DNA of 64,000 bases from positions 4,216,001 through 4,280,000 of the forward strand of contig CP128857.1 in assembly GCA_030388725.1 (NCBI GenBank), given 5' to 3'. The stretch's first letter is position 1; the number at the start of each line of letters is the position of its first letter. Below, one piece after another: positions 45,311-54,059 of this stretch. The notes below the pieces were generated by a model, which was not told where the DNA came from, did not search any database, and saw only the letters and a program-made list of their open reading frames with translations. The position numbers and the translations under genes are program-made. Origin of the DNA: Prodigiosinella aquatilis (lineage in GTDB: Bacteria > Pseudomonadota > Gammaproteobacteria > Enterobacterales > Enterobacteriaceae).

Positions 45311-45341
45311 TCCTCCGGCAAAATTGTCGGGGGATTTTTTT
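45311..45341 (+). terminator. Terminator just inside the IS left end
   Basis: TCCTCCGGC, a loop AAAATT, and GTCGGGGGA form a 9-bp stem with two G-U pairs, followed by seven T. It lies 18 bases inside the element and reads in the same direction as the transposase and the upstream ABC operon. It would block outside transcription from entering the transposase gene and may now end the sugar operon. Confidence 0.8.
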
Positions 45342-45402
45342 GAATCTTTTCTCCGTTTGTTGATCTCTATCTGATACTCCCCCCTGTTTCTGGTGTGCTG
45401 TT

Positions 45403-46773
45403 ATGGTGTTTTCTGATTGTTATTCATGGGCTGACGACATTTTTGGATCCGCTGAATTAGGGGATTTACGCCGTACCCGGCGGCTTGTCACCCTGGCTTC
45501 CTCACTGGCTCAATACACTGGACTGTCTATCGTGAAATCCTCCCATTCTTCTGCTGAAGTTGAAGGTGCCTATCGCCTGATGCGCAACCCTGCCGTTTTG
45601 CCTGACGCCATTGCTGACGCCGGTTTTGCTGCGACGACCAGAGTCGCTGCTGAACACCCGCTCCTGCTTGCTCTGGAAGATAGCACCTCACTGAATTTCA
45701 GCCACAGTACCGTTCGGGAAGAACTGGGTAACATCACCAACAGCCAGCGTGCCCGTGGGCTTCAGGTACACTCCGTCCTGCTTTATGCGCCAGGTTGTGC
45801 TCATATGGTCGGTCTTATTGAACAACAGCGCTGGAGCCGTGAATCAGACAGTTACGGTAAAAAACACCAGCGTAAACAACGCCCTTATGAAGAGAAAGAG
45901 AGTTACAAATGGCAGAAAGCTTCTGAGCATATGGCACAACGGCTGGGTGAAATCCAGTCACGGGTTATCTCTGTCAGCGACAGGGAGGCAGATATCTGGC
46001 ATTACCTTGACTATAAACTCAGCCAGGGACAGCGGTTCGTGGTCCGGGCGGCACAGAACCGCCTGCTGGCGGAGGCTCCCGGTAAACTGTTCAGCCTGCC
46101 GGCGCATCTGACAGAGGCAGGCAGTCATACGCTGAATGTGGTACAGAAAGGTGGGCGGGCAGCCCGTCAGACGCAAATGTTTATCAGCTACAGCGTCGTG
46201 CAGTTGAAAAAAGCAACCGGAGAGGCATCGCTGTCATTAACGTATATCTGCTGCCGGGAAGCGGCTCCGGAAGGGGCCTGCTGGCATCTACTAACCTCAG
46301 AGAAGGTGGAAAACACGGAACAGGCAAGGGCCATAGTGGGTTATTACGAACGGCGGTGGCTGATAGAGGAATACCACAAGGCATGGAAAAGCGGCGGCGC
46401 ACGGGTGGAAGAGTTGCGGATGCAGACGCGGGACAATCTGGAGCGAATGGTGACAATCCTGGCGTTCGTGGCAGTGAGGGTGCTGGCGTTACGGGAGGGA
46501 GGCGTGAGTGAAGAAACACAGAACGAAAGTTGCGAATCGGTGCTAAGTGAGGTGGAGTGGAAGTTGCTGTGGGTGAAGCAGGAAGGAAAAACGTTACCGG
46601 AAAGTCCCCCGACAGTGAAATGGGCCTGCCTGTCACTGGCAAAACTGGGGCGATGGTATGACAGTAAGCGAACGGGAAAACCGGGCTGGATAGTCATATG
46701 GGATGGCTGGTTCAAACTTCAGGATATGGTTGAAGGCTACAGACTGGCAAAGTCTCTTGATCAGGAGATCTGA
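45403..46773 (+). CDS. tnp: IS4-family transposase, IS50/Tn5 type
   Basis: This 456-residue DDE transposase resembles Tn5 Tnp (476). The acidic triad is D93 (LALEDSTSLN), D193 (VISVSDREADIWHY) and E322, and the YREK motif is Y315, R318, E322 and K329 (YERRWLIEEYHKAWK). The C-terminal dimerisation region is conserved in outline (WACLSLAKLGRWYDSKRTG). The stop TGA lies inside the right terminal repeat, as in IS50R. No frameshift or stop is seen, so it is probably active. The start ATG at 45403 follows the internal terminator. Confidence 0.95.
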   Translation: MVFSDCYSWADDIFGSAELGDLRRTRRLVTLASSLAQYTGLSIVKSSHSSAEVEGAYRLMRNPAVLPDAIADAGFAATTRVAAEHPLLLALEDSTSLNFSHSTVREELGNITNSQRARGLQVHSVLLYAPGCAHMVGLIEQQRWSRESDSYGKKHQRKQRPYEEKESYKWQKASEHMAQRLGEIQSRVISVSDREADIWHYLDYKLSQGQRFVVRAAQNRLLAEAPGKLFSLPAHLTEAGSHTLNVVQKGGRAARQTQMFISYSVVQLKKATGEASLSLTYICCREAAPEGACWHLLTSEKVENTEQARAIVGYYERRWLIEEYHKAWKSGGARVEELRMQTRDNLERMVTILAFVAVRVLALREGGVSEETQNESCESVLSEVEWKLLWVKQEGKTLPESPPTVKWACLSLAKLGRWYDSKRTGKPGWIVIWDGWFKLQDMVEGYRLAKSLDQEI

Positions 46774-46804
46774 TCAAGAGACAGGAATAACGGGGGGTAA
46801 GCCA

Positions 46805-47689
46805 TCAAATGGTCGGAATACCCTTTGAGCCAGGCGACGACCCAGGCGTTTGCTGATACAGATGAACATCCATCTGTGGATACGGTATGCCAATCTGATG
46901 TTTATCCAGTGCGCGCTTAAAGTTTTCCAGTAAATCCCAGTAAACTTCGAAAGCATCGCCGTTACTGGTCCATACCCGAACCACAAAATTCAGTGATGAT
47001 GCACCCATTTCATTCAGGCGGATAGTAACACCGCTACCATGCTGAATACGGGCATCTGCACTGACAATCTCCCCCAGTAAATTCTTGACCACATCAATAT
47101 CGGCGTCATACGCCACACCCACAATAATCTCGGTGCGACGGTTGGGTTCACGGGTACTATTGATAATGTTTCCCGAAATGATTTTACCGTTAGGTATGAC
47201 GATAATTTTGCCATCCGCAGTACGCAGTGTCGTGGAGAATATCTGTACCTGTACCACCGTCCCAGCGACTCCCCCCAGGTCAACCCACTCGCCACTACGA
47301 AAGGGACGAAACATCACCAGCAGAACACCGGCGGCAAGGTTTGATAGCGAACCCTGTAATGCCAAACCGACGGCCAAACCAGCGGCACCCATCACAGCGA
47401 TAATGGAGGCGGTTTGTACGCCAATCCGACTCAGTGCCGCAGTCAACGTAAACGCAATAATACCATAGCGCACTAATGCTGATAGGAAGTCAGCAACTGT
47501 AGTGTCAACCATGCGGATGATCATCAGTCGGTTTAAGGCTTTTGATACCAAACGAGCGATGAGCAGTCCGGCAAATAATATGATCAACGCTGCCGCAATA
47601 TTTACCGCATATTCCAGTAAAATATGCTGATTATTCACCAACCAGGACTCCAAGTGATCCATAGTGCCAGAGACATCAAGATTTTCCAT
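46805..47689 (-). CDS. mscS: Small-conductance mechanosensitive channel MscS
   Basis: MscS opens under membrane tension to release solutes during hypo-osmotic shock. It has three membrane helices: TM1 (about 25-48), TM2 (about 65-85) and the pore-lining TM3, whose glycine/alanine-rich stretch AVMGAAGLAVGLALQGSLSNLAAGVLL is at about 98-125. A cytoplasmic beta/alpha vestibule follows, with IPNGKIISGNIINST. The length is 294 residues (E. coli 286); the C-terminal tail PGSSPGSKGIPTI differs from E. coli. The IS right end is only 20 bases beyond its stop. Confidence 0.96.
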   Translation of the reverse strand: MENLDVSGTMDHLESWLVNNQHILLEYAVNIAAALIILFAGLLIARLVSKALNRLMIIRMVDTTVADFLSALVRYGIIAFTLTAALSRIGVQTASIIAVMGAAGLAVGLALQGSLSNLAAGVLLVMFRPFRSGEWVDLGGVAGTVVQVQIFSTTLRTADGKIIVIPNGKIISGNIINSTREPNRRTEIIVGVAYDADIDVVKNLLGEIVSADARIQHGSGVTIRLNEMGASSLNFVVRVWTSNGDAFEVYWDLLENFKRALDKHQIGIPYPQMDVHLYQQTPGSSPGSKGIPTI

Positions 47690-47767
47690 CGCTCACTCCC
47701 ATTTCACTTATTCCGAACACTGCCGTTGACTGATACCACAACCCACTTCGGCAAATGATCAACATAA

Positions 47768-47791
47768 TTAAGGCTCCCGCAGGAGCCTTAA
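47768..47791 (-). terminator. fbaA (epd operon) terminator
   Basis: The perfect 10-bp stem TTAAGGCTCC/GGAGCCTTAA with a 4-base loop lies 34-57 bases past the fbaA stop. The downstream T tract is short on the minus strand. Confidence 0.75.
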
Positions 47792-47824
47792 TATTAATAG
47801 TAACGTGAATAAACGAAAACTAAA

Positions 47825-48901
47825 TTACAATACGTCGATTGCATTCAGCTCTTTAAACGCTTTTTCCAGACGAGTTACCATTGTGACCTGAGCCGCACGT
47901 AGCCAGGCACGCGGGTCATAGTGTTTCTTGTTTGGCTTGTCAGCCCCTTCCGGGTTACCCAACTGACTTTGCAGATAGCCTTCATTCTTCTTGTAATAGC
48001 CCAGAATACCTTCCCAGGTTGCCCATTGGGTATCTGTATCGATGTTCATTTTAATCACACCGTAGCTAACCGCTTCTTTGATCTCTTCGGCAGTAGAACC
48101 AGAACCACCGTGGAATACAAAGTCCAGGCTGTTGTGTGGCAAATTGAATTTCTTGGACACATAATCCTGAGAATTGCGCAGGATTTTCGGCGTCAACTGT
48201 ACATTACCCGGTTTGTAAACACCGTGTACGTTACCAAAAGAGGCCGCGATGGTAATCCGTGGGCTAATTGCATTTAATTTTTCATACGCATATGCCACGT
48301 CTTCCGGCTGGGTGTACAGCGCAGAATTATCCAGATGGCTGTTATCTACACCATCTTCTTCACCGCCAGTGCAACCCAGTTCGATCTCCAGCGTCATGTC
48401 CATCTTCGCCATACGAGTCAGGTATTTGCTGCAAATCTCGATATTTTCTTCCAGGGACTCTTCAGACAAGTCGATCATATGGGAAGAGAACAGCGGCTTA
48501 CCAGTAGCAGCGAAGTATTTCTCGCCTGCATCCAGCAGTCCGTCCAGCCACGGTAGCAATTTCTTGGCACAGTGGTCAGTGTGCAGGATAACCGGAACAC
48601 CATAGTGCTCAGCCATCTGATGAACATGATGCGCACCAGAAATCGCGCCCAAAATCGCCGCTTGTTGACCTTCAGCTTTCAGGCCTTTGCCAGCAATAAA
48701 TGCCGCTCCGCCATTAGAAAACTGAACGATTACTGGCGAGCGCACTTTAGCGGCGGCTTCCAGCACAGCATTAACCGAGTCAGTACCAACACAGTTAACC
48801 GCTGGTAGAGCAAATTTGTTTTCTTTTGCTACTGCGAAAACTTTCTGAACGTCATCACCCGTGATGACACCCGGTTTTACGAAGTCAAAAATTTTAGACA
48901 T
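47825..48901 (-). CDS. fbaA: Fructose-bisphosphate aldolase, class II
   Basis: FbaA is the zinc-dependent aldolase that cleaves fructose-1,6-bisphosphate in glycolysis and reverses it in gluconeogenesis. Zinc and active-site signatures are HTDHCAKKLLPWLDG near residue 108, EIELGCTGGEEDGVD near 173, GNVHGVYKPGNV near 224 and FHGGSGST near 263. The length is 358 residues (E. coli 359). It is the last gene of epd-pgk-fbaA, 117 bases after pgk. Confidence 0.98.
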   Translation of the reverse strand: MSKIFDFVKPGVITGDDVQKVFAVAKENKFALPAVNCVGTDSVNAVLEAAAKVRSPVIVQFSNGGAAFIAGKGLKAEGQQAAILGAISGAHHVHQMAEHYGVPVILHTDHCAKKLLPWLDGLLDAGEKYFAATGKPLFSSHMIDLSEESLEENIEICSKYLTRMAKMDMTLEIELGCTGGEEDGVDNSHLDNSALYTQPEDVAYAYEKLNAISPRITIAASFGNVHGVYKPGNVQLTPKILRNSQDYVSKKFNLPHNSLDFVFHGGSGSTAEEIKEAVSYGVIKMNIDTDTQWATWEGILGYYKKNEGYLQSQLGNPEGADKPNKKHYDPRAWLRAAQVTMVTRLEKAFKELNAIDVL

Positions 48902-49018
48902 ATTACGTGTCCTGTTTCGTTGGCCGTGGAGGGTTAGATATATCGACTGTTACATCGATAGTCACCCCGGCATCACACCGGGGCAACCGCAGACAGGAGA
49001 TTTTCTCCTGTTCAAAAA

Positions 49019-50182
49019 TTACTGTTTGCCGCGTTCTTCCAGCATCACTACTGCTGGCAGTTTTTTACCTTCAACGAACTCCAGGAAGGCACCACCACCA
49101 GTAGAAATATAGGAAATTTTGTCCGCAATGCCGAACAAATCAATGGCAGCCAGCGTATCGCCGCCGCCAGCGATGGAAAATGCATCACTGTCAGCGATAG
49201 CACGGGCGACCACTTCAGTTCCTTTGCGGAAGTTAGGGAATTCAAAAACACCAACCGGACCATTCCACAGAATAGTTTTGGCGTTTTTCAGAATTTCAGC
49301 CAGGCGCTCAGCCGAAACGTCTCCCAGATCCAGAATCTGCTCATCGTCTTTAATGGCCGCGACTGACTTCAAAGTAGCGGTAGCAGTTTCAGAAAACTCA
49401 GTGGCTACGCGTACATCACTCGGTACCGGAATATCGCAGGTTTCCAGCAATTTCTTCGCTTCAGGAATCAGATCCGCTTCGTACAGGGATTTACCTACGT
49501 TATGACCCTGAGCAGCAATGAAGGTGTTGGCAATACCGCCACCAACAATCAGCTGATCAGCGATTTTTGACAAGGCCCCCAGTACGGTCAGTTTGGTAGA
49601 TACCTTGGAACCGCCAACGATAGCCACCATCGGGCGAGCCGGGTTACCTAATGCTTTACCCAGTGCTTCCAGTTCGTTGGACAGTAACGGGCCAGCACAA
49701 GCGATTGGCGCAAACCTGCCAACGCCGTGAGTAGATGCCTGAGCACGATGTGCAGTGCCAAATGCGTCCATAACAAATACGTCGCACAGTGCGGCATATT
49801 TTTTGGACAACACTTCATCGTCTTTCTTTTCACCTTTGTTAAAACGGACGTTTTCCAGCACAACCAACTCGCCTTCAGCGACATCGACGCCGTCCAGGTA
49901 CTCTTTTGCCAGACGTACCGGGAAGGACAGATTATCCTTCAGGTAGTTAACTACGGGCAGCAGGGAAAACTCTTCGGTGTATTCGCCTTCAGTGGGACGT
50001 CCCAGGTGAGAGGTTACCATTACGCGCGCACCCTGTTTCAGGGCAATTTCTATGGTCGGCAGAGAAGCGCGGATACGCGCATCAGACGTCACTTTGCCAT
50101 CTTTTACCGGCACATTCAGATCCGAACGGATAAATACACGCTTACCGGCCAGATCCAGATCGGTCATCTTAATTACAGCCAT
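49019..50182 (-). CDS. pgk: Phosphoglycerate kinase
   Basis: Pgk transfers phosphate from 1,3-bisphosphoglycerate to ADP. Substrate-binding motifs are VFIRSDLNVPVKDGKVTSD near the N-terminus and SHLGRPTEG near residue 58, with the nucleotide site GGSKVSTKL and IAGGGDTLAAI near the C-terminus. The length of 387 residues equals E. coli. It is the middle gene of epd-pgk-fbaA, 68 bases from epd. Confidence 0.98.
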   Translation of the reverse strand: MAVIKMTDLDLAGKRVFIRSDLNVPVKDGKVTSDARIRASLPTIEIALKQGARVMVTSHLGRPTEGEYTEEFSLLPVVNYLKDNLSFPVRLAKEYLDGVDVAEGELVVLENVRFNKGEKKDDEVLSKKYAALCDVFVMDAFGTAHRAQASTHGVGRFAPIACAGPLLSNELEALGKALGNPARPMVAIVGGSKVSTKLTVLGALSKIADQLIVGGGIANTFIAAQGHNVGKSLYEADLIPEAKKLLETCDIPVPSDVRVATEFSETATATLKSVAAIKDDEQILDLGDVSAERLAEILKNAKTILWNGPVGVFEFPNFRKGTEVVARAIADSDAFSIAGGGDTLAAIDLFGIADKISYISTGGGAFLEFVEGKKLPAVVMLEERGKQ

Positions 50183-50250
50183 GGTGAATCCTCTTGTTGA
50201 TTCTCTCTAAAGTTGCTTGAGCGAGATACCAGATTTCCCGATATCACGTA

Positions 50251-51267
50251 CTAGAAACCGCAGGTTGCCATCGCCCGTGTTGTATCCAACATCCGGTTGG
50301 CAAAACCCCATTCGTTATCGCACCAGACCAGTGTTTTAATCAGATGCTGCCCACTAACCCGGGTCTGTGTACCGTCAACAATTGCGCTGTGCGGATCGTG
50401 GTTAAAATCAGCAGAAACCAGCGGCAATTCTGTATAGTCAACTATACCACGAAATGTACTACACGCTGATTTTTGCAAAATAGCATTGATTTCATTAACA
50501 TTTACTACACGTTTCACGCTAACACTTAAATCGATCGCGGTAACGTTGATCGTCGGCACTCGCACTGAAATCGCTTCAAAGCGATCCATAAATTTCGGAA
50601 AAAAACGCGTAATTCCTATCGCCAGTTTAGTATCCACCGGGATGATTGACTGACTGGCGGCCCGTGTACGACGCAAATCACGATGATAAGCATCAATCAC
50701 TGGCTGGTCATTCATCGAAGAGTGGATCGTTGTCACAGTACCACTTTCAATACCGAAAGCATCATCCAGCAGCTTGATTATGGGGATGATGCAGTTAGTG
50801 GTACAGGACGCATTGGAAACCAGACGGTGTTCTGCCTTTAGTTCCTGATGATTGACGCCAAACACGATCGTCGCATCCAAATCCGCAGCGCCCGGATGTG
50901 AAAACAGGACTTTCCTGGCGCCGGCGGCCAGATGGGCTTCGCCGTCCGCCCGACTACCATACACACCGCTGCAATCCAAAACGATGTCTACCCCTAATTC
51001 TTTCCAGGGCAAGTCCTGAATATCGGGCTGATGCAGTAATCGGATAGTATCGTCCCCGACATACAACTGATCACACTCCTGACGGACATCCCACGCAAAA
51101 CGACCATGACTGGTATCATATTTGAGTAAATGGGCGATCCCCGCCGCATCTGCCAGTTCATTTATCGCCACTACGGTGATTTCGGCCCGACGTCCTGATT
51201 CATACAACGCCCGTAATACACTACGGCCAACCCGGCCAAAACCGTTTATCGCAATACGGATTGTCAT
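50251..51267 (-). CDS. epd: D-erythrose-4-phosphate dehydrogenase
   Basis: Epd (GapB) oxidises erythrose-4-phosphate to 4-phosphoerythronate for pyridoxal phosphate synthesis. It is a GAPDH homologue with an NAD fold INGFGRVGRSVLRAL at the N-terminus and the catalytic cysteine in SNASCTTNCIIP near residue 155. It is called epd and not gapA because of its operon with pgk and fbaA. The protein also shows Epd-like features such as SGVYGSRADGEAHLAAGA. The length is 338 residues (E. coli 339). A Cra-type site lies upstream. Confidence 0.95.
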   Translation of the reverse strand: MTIRIAINGFGRVGRSVLRALYESGRRAEITVVAINELADAAGIAHLLKYDTSHGRFAWDVRQECDQLYVGDDTIRLLHQPDIQDLPWKELGVDIVLDCSGVYGSRADGEAHLAAGARKVLFSHPGAADLDATIVFGVNHQELKAEHRLVSNASCTTNCIIPIIKLLDDAFGIESGTVTTIHSSMNDQPVIDAYHRDLRRTRAASQSIIPVDTKLAIGITRFFPKFMDRFEAISVRVPTINVTAIDLSVSVKRVVNVNEINAILQKSACSTFRGIVDYTELPLVSADFNHDPHSAIVDGTQTRVSGQHLIKTLVWCDNEWGFANRMLDTTRAMATCGF

Positions 51268-51420
51268 GGAATTCCCTGAGTAATGATAAACCTGCCATTC
51301 TTATAGAATAATCAGTACGCCATCAGGAATAAACCGTTGATTACGTTATGCGTCGATCTCCACTGACCGTCATTTGATCCTGGGGATCAATCCTCACTGT
51401 GATGGCCGTAAAATCGATAA

Positions 51421-51434
51421 CTGAAACGCTTCAG
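51421..51434. promoter_or_regulatory. Cra (FruR) box upstream of epd-pgk-fbaA
   Basis: CTGAAACGCTTCAG contains the symmetric core TGAA-N4-TTCA around AACGCT, a good fit to the Cra consensus TGAAACGTTTCA. It lies about 155 bases before epd. The E. coli epd operon is a known Cra target. A TGTGA half-site at about 51396 may be part of a weak CRP site. Confidence 0.7.
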
Positions 51435-51569
51435 CTAGCATAAACGAATTAATAGGCAAAGGGAATATTCCCAACCTAACTGTTCCAGAAGAGTGACACA
51501 TGTCAAAAAATAATCGCACACTTTGCCACAGAGAGCTGCAAACTGAAAAATAATGCGATCAGACAGAAT
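51435..51569. other. epd-tktA intergenic sequence
   Basis: The space between epd and tktA (51268-51674) is about 400 bases. It holds the epd promoter region with the Cra box on one side and the tktA terminator and palindrome on the other. The middle part shows no gene; the E. coli yggC/yggD/yggF genes that can lie here are absent. Confidence 0.5.
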
Positions 51570-51595
51570 AAAAAAAGACCGGAGCACTCCGGTCT
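51570..51595 (-). terminator. tktA terminator
   Basis: On the minus strand AGACCGGA-GTGC-TCCGGTCT is followed by six T. It is 80 bases past the tktA stop, after a separate palindrome. Confidence 0.9.
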
Positions 51596-51627
51596 CAGAT
51601 AACAGATAAACAGACGGCAAACACTCA

Positions 51628-51659
51628 CCTGTCATGCCCGCACAAGCAAGCATGACAGG
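51628..51659. repeat. REP-like palindrome next to the tktA stop
   Basis: CCTGTCATGC (51628-51637) and GCATGACAGG (51650-51659) form a perfect 10-bp inverted repeat around a 12-base loop, beginning 16 bases past the tktA stop. The TCATGCCCGC-type sequence recalls small interspersed palindromes, though only one copy was noticed in this window. Confidence 0.6.
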
Positions 51660-51674
51660 AACAACACATCGGAA

Positions 51675-53669
51675 TTACTTCAACAGCGCCTTCGCTTTGG
51701 CAACCACGTTCTCAGTGGTGAAACCAAACTCTTCAAACAGCAGTTCGGCCGGGGCTGATTCACCGAAGCTCGTCATTCCCACTATCGCGCCGTTCAGACC
51801 CACATACTTGTACCAGTAATCCGCAATCCCCGCTTCAATCGCCACTCGCGCCGACACCCCTTTCGGCAGCACCGCTTCACGGTAGGCCGCATCCTGCTTG
51901 TCAAACGCATCCGTAGAGGGCATCGATACCACGCGGGCCTTGATGCCCTCTTCCGTCAGTTTCTTATACGCACAGACCGCCAGGTCAACTTCTGAACCGG
52001 TGGCTATCAGGATGACGTCCGGCTGACCATTACTGTCTTTCAGCACGTAAGCCCCTTTCGCCACATCGGCCAACTGCTGTGCCGAACGTTCCTGCTGAAC
52101 AAGATTCTGACGAGACAGAATCAAGGCTGTCGGGCCATCTTTACGTTCAATGGCATATTTCCAGGCTACCGCAGTTTCTACCTGGTCTGCCGGCCGCCAG
52201 GTACTCATGTTCGGCGTCACCCGCAAACTGGCCAGTTGCTCTACCGGCTGATGCGTCGGTCCATCTTCACCCAGACCAATCGAATCATGGGTATACACAT
52301 AGATGCTGCGTATTTTCATCAGCGCCGCCATACGCACCGCATTGCGGGCGTATTCCACAAACATCAGGAACGTCGCGGTATACGGCACAAAACCACCGTG
52401 CAGCGAGATGCCGTTAGCAATCGCGGTCATACCAAATTCGCGCACGCCATAGTGGATGTAGTTACCGGCTGCATCTTCATTCAACGCTTTCGAACCAGAC
52501 CAGATGGTCAGGTTGCTCGGGGCCAAATCGGCAGAGCCCCCCAGGAATTCCGGCAACAGTTTTCCATACGCTTCCAGTGCATTCTGTGAGGCTTTACGGC
52601 TGGCAATCTTGGCAGGATTCGCCTGCCACTGTTCAACCACTTTCGCTGATTCTGCCTGCCAGTTCGCCGGCAGTTCACCGTTCATTCGGCGGGTAAATTC
52701 GGCTGCCAGATCAGGATAAGCACGGGCATAAGCGTCAAACGCCTTATTCCAGGCAGACTCTTTACACTGACCCGCTTCACGCGCATCCCATTCGGCATAC
52801 ATTTCTGCCGGAATTTCAAACGGTCCGTATTTCCAGCCCAGTTGTTCGCGGGTCGCGGCCACTTCAGCATCGCCCAGCGGCGCACCGTGTGAATCATGAG
52901 TACCGGCCTTGTTTGGCGAACCGAAACCAATCACGGTTTTGCACATCAACAGCGACGGTTTATCAGAAACCTGTTGTGCTTCAACAATAGCGCGCTTGAT
53001 AGCCTCTGCATCGTGACCATCGATACCACGGATCACGTGCCAGTCGTAGGATTCAAAACGGGCTGCCGTATCGTCGGTGAACCAGCCATCAACGTGACCG
53101 TCAATAGAAATACCGTTGTCATCATAGAATGCCACCAGCTTACCCAGCTTCAGCGTACCCGCCAGCGAGCAGACTTCGTGGGAGATCCCTTCCATCATGC
53201 AGCCATCACCCATGAAGACATAGGTGTGGTGATCGACAATCTCATGGCCAGGACGGTTGAACTGCGCCGCCATGGTGCGCTCGGCGATCGCCATCCCTAC
53301 GGCGTTGGCAATCCCCTGCCCCAACGGACCGGTGGTAGTTTCCACGCCTACCGTGTGGCCCACTTCCGGGTGACCCGGTGTTTTGGAGTGAAGCTGACGG
53401 AAATTTTTCAACTCTTCAATCGGCAGGTCATAGCCAGTAAGGTGCAACAGGCTATAAATCAGCATGGAAGCATGACCGTTAGACAGCACAAAGCGGTCGC
53501 GGTTAGCCCAATGCGGATTGGAAGGGTTGTGGCTCAGGTAATCACGCCACAGGACTTCGGCGATATCCGCCATGCCCATTGGGGCACCAGGATGACCGGA
53601 TTTGGCCTTTTGCACGCCATCCATGCTCAGTGCACGGATAGCATTGGCAAGTTCTTTACGAGAGGACAT
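51675..53669 (-). CDS. tktA: Transketolase A
   Basis: TktA moves two-carbon units between pentose phosphate sugars using thiamine diphosphate and Mg2+. The N-terminal GHPGAPMGMADIAEVLW (about 25-41), the ThDP/metal motif FMGDGCMMEGISHEVCSLAG near 152 and the histidine-rich EDGPTHQPVEQLASLR near 468 are diagnostic. The length is 664 residues (E. coli 663). A GGAG site precedes the ATG. It appears monocistronic, between epd and speA. Confidence 0.98.
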   Translation of the reverse strand: MSSRKELANAIRALSMDGVQKAKSGHPGAPMGMADIAEVLWRDYLSHNPSNPHWANRDRFVLSNGHASMLIYSLLHLTGYDLPIEELKNFRQLHSKTPGHPEVGHTVGVETTTGPLGQGIANAVGMAIAERTMAAQFNRPGHEIVDHHTYVFMGDGCMMEGISHEVCSLAGTLKLGKLVAFYDDNGISIDGHVDGWFTDDTAARFESYDWHVIRGIDGHDAEAIKRAIVEAQQVSDKPSLLMCKTVIGFGSPNKAGTHDSHGAPLGDAEVAATREQLGWKYGPFEIPAEMYAEWDAREAGQCKESAWNKAFDAYARAYPDLAAEFTRRMNGELPANWQAESAKVVEQWQANPAKIASRKASQNALEAYGKLLPEFLGGSADLAPSNLTIWSGSKALNEDAAGNYIHYGVREFGMTAIANGISLHGGFVPYTATFLMFVEYARNAVRMAALMKIRSIYVYTHDSIGLGEDGPTHQPVEQLASLRVTPNMSTWRPADQVETAVAWKYAIERKDGPTALILSRQNLVQQERSAQQLADVAKGAYVLKDSNGQPDVILIATGSEVDLAVCAYKKLTEEGIKARVVSMPSTDAFDKQDAAYREAVLPKGVSARVAIEAGIADYWYKYVGLNGAIVGMTSFGESAPAELLFEEFGFTTENVVAKAKALLK

Positions 53670-54004
53670 GCTTTACTCCAGATCGGATTGAACGAATGTC
53701 TTGCCAGACATACGATAGATTAATCAACGTGTTAGCCAGGAAAGACAAAGAAAAGATAGCTACAAATGTACATGAAAACATAATTGATTGCACATGGAAC
53801 AGTGAGCAGAAAAGCAGGATTCGCCTGCTGACATTTCAGTTTTGTGGCAAGTGACATCTTTCAACACCGGGCAGGCGTCACTTATCCTTAGTCCCTTACG
53901 CATTAATAACTGAAATATGATCAAGATGGATACAGTACCTGGACTCTTTCGATACAAAACATCGGAGAATAAATAGTCGGGAACCAATAACCTTTTGGAG
54001 CATC
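53670..54004. other. tktA-speA intergenic region without speB
   Basis: About 335 bases upstream of tktA contain no supported gene. The tktA promoter must lie here on the minus strand. In E. coli speB (agmatinase) lies next to speA on this side; no trace of it is readable in any frame. Confidence 0.55.
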
Positions 54005-54046
54005 CAAAAAAAAGGATGCCAATGGCATCCAGGGCATCCTTTTTTA
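54005..54046 (-). terminator. speA terminator
   Basis: An 11-bp stem AAAAGGATGCC/GGCATCCTTTT with A/T tracts on both sides lies about 15 bases past the speA stop. A second GGCATCC arm inside the loop allows an alternative shorter hairpin. Confidence 0.85.
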
Positions 54047-54059
54047 TCTGTCCGAAAAT

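Larger units (their letters stand above)
45293..46784 (+). mobile_element. IS50-type (IS4 family) insertion sequence, complete
   Basis: This 1492-bp element is bounded by CTGTCTCTTATACACAAAT on the left and, on the right, by the complement of CTGTCTCTTGATCAGATCT. The right end is identical to the Tn5/IS50 inside end. The left end matches the Tn5 outside end and the mosaic end at 17 of 19 each and contains the DnaA box TTATACACA (45300-45308). The flanks carry an 8-bp direct repeat GAATAACG (45285-45292 and 46785-46792). The right end contains Dam GATC sites. One intact transposase fills it. It lies between the SMP-30 gene and mscS without breaking either. Confidence 0.93.
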
